From NCBI GenBank assembly GCA_013399855.1, contig VXAY01002918.1, forward strand, positions 1 to 64,000: a stretch of 64,000 nt of DNA, in the 5' to 3' direction. The DNA is from Oxyruncus cristatus. Taxonomy: Eukaryota > Chordata > Aves > Passeriformes > Cotingidae. A program made the position numbers and the translations under genes. Numbering within the stretch: the first letter of the stretch is position 1; each line of letters begins with the position of its first letter. The notes below the pieces were generated by a model, which saw only the letters and a list, made by a program, of their open reading frames with translations, had not been told where the DNA came from and did not search any database. Positions 62,301 through 64,000 of the stretch are shown here, in pieces.

Positions 62301-63193
62301 AGAAGTTTGTCATCAAACTTGGCTGATTTAAAATTTGTCTTACAGCCTTTCTGGTGTTTGTTTTTAATTGTGGTTATGAAATGTGGATAAGTTGTAGTTT
62401 AAATTTTAAAATAAACTGCATAGAAGCAAGAGGGATTAACTCTAAATACCATGTTTTCGTACATGCCTGCAGCCTTTCTCTATGGTGAGAATGGTCCGTA
62501 ATGCACAGCCTGCTGTTACTTTCCTTATGTATTAGTTTTTGGGGATGCTTGTTAATGTGGATAACTTGATTCTAAAGTATGTCAGCCATTGAAAAGTGAA
62601 TTTCAGTTAAGGATCTATTGAGTATTTGTACTTCTGGAGGTTGAAACCTTATTCTACTAATCTTCAGAGAAGTCTTGCTAATTTGACAAGCAAGAAGAAA
62701 TTACAAAGGAGCATCAGTCAACGTCTGTTTCGTCTGCCAGGCAATCCTATTGTCAATTGATAGTTTTGTGTGTTTCTGGTTTTAGATCAGTGTGGCAGAT
62801 CGGATGAGGAATTCATGGGGATTGTAGGTGCAAAAAATTTGTGTTGCCATGCATGTATGAACCTGTTTGCAAAAACTTCACAGTCATCATAAATACATTG
62901 TGCGTGATCTCCTGCCTTAGTGGTGTAATTCATAATGCAGAACTCAATGTCTGAAACTTCACGAGTTCTTTAATATGTTCATTTTGCCACAGAGAGCCAT
63001 CATTCCTGGTCCACCCTTCCTGGTTGGAGCATGCGTTGTCCTTCTGTCTTTCCTCGTCGCTTTATTCATCCCTGAGAACAGCAAAGCTAGAAGTACTAAA
63101 AAAAGCAACAGCATCGGCAGCAGTCTGAGCAGCAACCTAGACCAAAGTAATGGAGAGGACATTGAACCACTGCTGCAAGATAGCAGTGTCTGA
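47288..63193 (+). CDS. MFSD14B: MFSD14B (HIATL1), 12-TM major facilitator transporter, 11 visible coding exons, 5' incomplete
   Basis: Coding exons: 47288-47383, 50357-50419, 51518-51645, 52489-52603, 54410-54628, 55782-55895, 56438-56509, 58508-58620, 59487-59584, 61332-61489, 62993-63193. They total 1,377 bases and encode 458 residues plus stop in one open frame; every junction is GT-AG. Residues below count from the first visible one. About 12 hydrophobic segments are present. MFS motif A is intact at 65-74 (G65, D69, G72, R73, K74), a PESLPEKMRP motif ends TM6 (182-191), and a DxxxLL sorting-like signal lies near the C-terminus (448-453). The paralog MFSD14A is excluded by GRPSVYHAVVV, TTPMLT and the EDIEPLLQDSS end, which match MFSD14B as I recall it. 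Orthologs are near 500 residues, so about 45 N-terminal residues are missing (gap). The family resembles bacterial tetracycline antiporters; the substrate is unsettled. No frameshift or internal stop was seen. Confidence 0.95.
49628..49680 (+). repeat. 53-base duplicated segment, copy 1 (intron 2)
   Basis: ATGGCTTTCTCAG to GGTGGCACTTATCT. It matches copy 2 at 50,519-50,571 at 49 of 53 positions by my alignment, in the same orientation, 891 bases apart. Similarity does not extend outside these borders. Confidence 0.85.
50357..50419 (+). CDS. MFSD14B: MFSD14B coding exon 3
   Basis: 63 bases, 21 residues (33-53): VLHETFPHHTFLMNGLIQGV plus K. It covers the TM1-TM2 loop and the start of TM2. The acceptor follows a T-rich tract ending TTCCTGTCAG; the donor is GTAAGA. 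Phase 0 at both ends. It lies between the two copies of a 53-base duplicated segment. Confidence 0.95.
50519..50571 (+). repeat. 53-base duplicated segment, copy 2 (intron 3)
   Basis: Second copy of the intron 2 segment, with exon 3 lying between the two. The four differences are single-base changes with no indel. The source (local duplication or an unrecognised short repeat) is unknown. Confidence 0.85.
51518..51645 (+). CDS. MFSD14B: MFSD14B coding exon 4
   Basis: Residues 54-95 and the first two bases of Trp96. It completes TM2, carries MFS motif A (GALSDAWGRK) in the TM2-TM3 loop, and TM3 (FLLLTVFFTCVPIPLM). The acceptor is TCTGTCCCAG and the donor GTAAGT. A motif A with G, D, G, R and K in place argues for a functional MFS fold. 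Confidence 0.96.
52489..52603 (+). CDS. MFSD14B: MFSD14B coding exon 5
   Basis: Last base of Trp96 plus residues 97-134. It encodes TM4 (FAMISVSGIFSVTFSVIFAY) and the conserved cytosolic stretch ADVTQEHERTTAYGL. The acceptor is AAATTTTTAG and the donor GTAAGA. Confidence 0.96.
54324..54350. repeat. T10-A17 homopolymer pair
   Basis: Ten T followed directly by 17 A, 60 bases before exon 6. It can form a hairpin and is a likely slippage site. Confidence 0.9.
54410..54628 (+). CDS. MFSD14B: MFSD14B coding exon 6
   Basis: The longest visible exon, 219 bases, residues 135-207. It encodes TM5 (VSATFAASLVTSPAIGAYLS), TM6 (LVVLMATLVAAMDICFILLA), the PESLPEKMRPASWG motif and the start of the large cytosolic loop (ISWEQADPFA). 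The acceptor is weak in pyrimidines (CTCTTGTTGCACAG); the donor is GTAAGA. Phase 0 at both ends. Confidence 0.96.
55622..55644. repeat. Poly(T) tract, 23 bases
   Basis: Uninterrupted T run in intron 6, about 140 bases before exon 7. No retrocopy sequence could be recognised next to it. Confidence 0.9.
55782..55895 (+). CDS. MFSD14B: MFSD14B coding exon 7
   Basis: 38 residues (208-245), SLKKVRKDS then TM7 (AVLLICITVFLSYLPEAGQY) and SSFFLYLRQ. The acceptor is TTTGTTTTACAG and the donor GTAAAT. The Arg in KKVRKDS replaces a Gly that I recall in mammalian copies. Confidence 0.95.
56438..56509 (+). CDS. MFSD14B: MFSD14B coding exon 8
   Basis: 24 residues (246-269): IIGFGSASIAAFIAVVGILS plus IIAQ, most of TM8. 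The GFGS start matches MFSD14B rather than MFSD14A as I recall them. The acceptor is CTTCTCTGCAG and the donor GTAAGC. Confidence 0.95.
58508..58620 (+). CDS. MFSD14B: MFSD14B coding exon 9
   Basis: Residues 270-306 and two bases of Trp307. It finishes TM8 (TVFLSILMRSIGNKN, the motif A-like turn of the second half) and encodes TM9 (TVLLGLGFQVLQLAWYGFG). The acceptor is TTTCTCTTGCAG and the donor GTAAGT. Confidence 0.96.
59487..59584 (+). CDS. MFSD14B: MFSD14B coding exon 10
   Basis: Last base of Trp307, residues 308-339 and the first base of Gly340. It encodes TM10 (MMWAAGAIAAMSSITFPAIS) and the conserved ALVSRNAEADQQ. The acceptor is ACTTAACACAG and the donor GTGAGT. Confidence 0.95.
60540..60551 (-). 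promoter_or_regulatory. CTCF core match in intron 10
   Basis: The minus strand reads CCACTAGGTGGC, agreeing at all 12 positions with the CTCF core CCASYAGRKGGC. It is followed by GAAAC, which departs from the extended motif. It is a single strong motif match; binding is not shown. Confidence 0.45.
61332..61489 (+). CDS. MFSD14B: MFSD14B coding exon 11
   Basis: Two bases of Gly340 plus residues 341-392. It carries TM11 (GVVQGIITGIRGLCNGLGPA and LYGFIFFLFHVEL) and the hydrophilic TM11-TM12 loop (NELLPDHTSGKKAMQAPSDK), the least conserved part of the family. The acceptor is TTAAAATTCATTAG and the donor GTAAGT. Confidence 0.95.
62993..63193 (+). CDS. MFSD14B: MFSD14B last coding exon and stop
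   Basis: 66 residues (393-458) and TGA at 63,191-63,193. It encodes the PGPP turn, TM12 (FLVGACVVLLSFLVALFIPE), a Ser/Asn/Lys-rich cytosolic tail and the acidic C-terminus EDIEPLLQDSSV with a DxxxLL signal. The acceptor is ATTTTGCCACAG. The protein stops right after LLQDSSV; as I recall it, the human protein extends further. The reading frame does not continue past the TGA. Confidence 0.95.
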   Translation, partial: RAIIPGPPFLVGACVVLLSFLVALFIPENSKARSTKKSNSIGSSLSSNLDQSNGEDIEPLLQDSSV

Positions 63194-63521
63194 AGGCTGA
63201 CTTCCGAGGGAACTGTAGAACGAATTCATGCACTGAATTGCGGCTCTGGGAGCTTGGTGGGAGGTACAGAGTGTCCACACTGAGGGGAAGGCAGCTGTGT
63301 ACAGGAGAAGATCACGTGCCGTATGACACTTGAGGTTGATGTCATACTTGCAGGAGGGGTTTTTTGGGATGGCAGGTCACAACTTGATGTGATTCTACTC
63401 TATGTTGGACTGCAAATGCTGTGTCAAATTGTGGTGTGAGGTAGAAGCCTGAATATGCAGAGGTAATGGAATTTTTTAAAAAGTTTGAATGTTCAATTCC
63501 CAAAGTTGCATCATAATGCAA

Positions 63522-63527
63522 AATAAA
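63522..63527 (+). terminator. MFSD14B: Poly(A) signal AATAAA
   Basis: Canonical AATAAA 329 bases after the stop codon. The downstream sequence is only moderately GT-rich. Confidence 0.5.
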
Positions 63528-63560
63528 TAGGTTTGAGCCAGAATAGTTTCTGCCATCACT

Positions 63561-63566
63561 ATTAAA
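63561..63566 (+). terminator. MFSD14B: Poly(A) signal variant ATTAAA
   Basis: The common variant ATTAAA, followed at once by GTTTGTTTTGC and then a T-rich stretch that would fit a downstream element. It may be the site actually used. Confidence 0.45.
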
Positions 63567-63600
63567 GTTTGTTTTGCATTTCTTATGCCTTTTCTCTGCA

Positions 63601-64000
63601 TCTATGCCACATGTAGTCTTCATGATATAGGAGGGACTGATTTCCATAACAGTTCTGGTATCTGAAATAATGGTTGTCAGTAACATTCTCTAATATTACT
63701 TACTAACAAGAAGTCCAGTAGTTACCAGAAGGCAGTGATAAAACTGAGATGACAGAATTCTGAGTGTGTGTGATCACACATGACAGTCATTACCCATAAA
63801 TGAGGGTCATACAGAATTCTTAAACCCACATTCCAGAATACTCAGTTCTGAGCAGTTAAAGCAGATCCAGATGGCACCAGAGAGCCAGGTCACATTAATG
63901 CTTTACTTATAAAAGGTAGGATTTTAATTTTAAAATGAGCAGTGTCAGAAAAACAGACACTCTTGGCTTGTGAGTGGGAACCAGAGTGGTTTACATCACG
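63601..64000. other. Downstream flank, no gene recognised
   Basis: No open frame of interest. It contains a 14-base perfect palindrome, TGTGTGATCACACA, at 63,767-63,780. This may still be 3' UTR of a longer MFSD14B transcript. Confidence 0.45.

Larger units (their letters stand above)
63194..63600 (+). other. MFSD14B: MFSD14B 3' UTR (start)
   Basis: Non-coding sequence after the stop. It holds two possible poly(A) signals at 63,522 and 63,561, so one transcript form may have a 3' UTR of about 330-400 bases. Longer forms beyond the window cannot be ruled out. Confidence 0.55.

Noticed and set aside
47288..63193. Assignment to the paralog MFSD14A (HIAT1)
   Set aside because: Diagnostic stretches (GRPSVYHAVVV, TTPMLT, IGFGSASIAAF and the EDIEPLLQDSS end) fit MFSD14B better, as far as I recall the two proteins.
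1..64000. CRISPR arrays, bacterial operons, rRNA or tRNA genes
   Set aside because: No regularly spaced repeats, ribosome-binding-site-linked gene runs or cloverleaf-like segments were seen. The window is vertebrate DNA.

Overview
The window looks like bird nuclear DNA. The main reason is at least seven fragments of CR1-type LINE. Two end in the CR1 3' terminal signature (repeats of ATTCTATG), two minus-strand copies begin with the reverse-oriented CR1 3' end, and several carry recognisable CR1 endonuclease or reverse-transcriptase coding remnants. The only protein gene I can support is a vertebrate 12-TM major facilitator transporter, MFSD14B (HIATL1), spread over eleven visible coding exons with GT-AG introns in the right half. 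MFSD14B lies on chromosome Z in chicken, so Z linkage is a reasonable but untested inference.

Layout. Positions 1-458 hold a minus-strand retroviral LTR, primer-binding site and start of leader; the body of that provirus lies off the left edge. Positions 459-33,800 are AT-rich intergenic DNA with no recognisable gene. This stretch holds a (TTTA)n microsatellite, a weaker LTR-like segment near 8,964-9,580, and four CR1 fragments near 10.45-12.68, 17.2-17.96, 20.86-21.35 and 29.93-30.44 kb. A fifth CR1 (33.83-35.41 kb) runs into a 470-base assembly gap (35,416-35,885). GC- and CpG-rich sequence continues right of the gap to about 36.06 kb. This is the expected promoter/CpG island of MFSD14B, and its first coding exon is missing, almost certainly inside the gap.

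MFSD14B then runs on the + strand. Intron 1 is about 11.4 kb and contains two more CR1 pieces. Coding exons follow at 47,288-47,383, 50,357-50,419, 51,518-51,645, 52,489-52,603, 54,410-54,628, 55,782-55,895, 56,438-56,509, 58,508-58,620, 59,487-59,584, 61,332-61,489 and 62,993-63,193 (stop). These exons join in one frame to give 458 residues with no frameshift or internal stop, so the gene appears intact apart from the gap. A 3' UTR with two candidate poly(A) signals follows.

I did not find a new gene system, CRISPR array, tRNA, rRNA or operon. The observations most worth checking are the ERV LTR with a Lys-type primer-binding site at the left edge, the CR1 lying directly against the CpG island and gap, a 53-base near-duplicate flanking exon 3, and a perfect CTCF-core match in intron 10.
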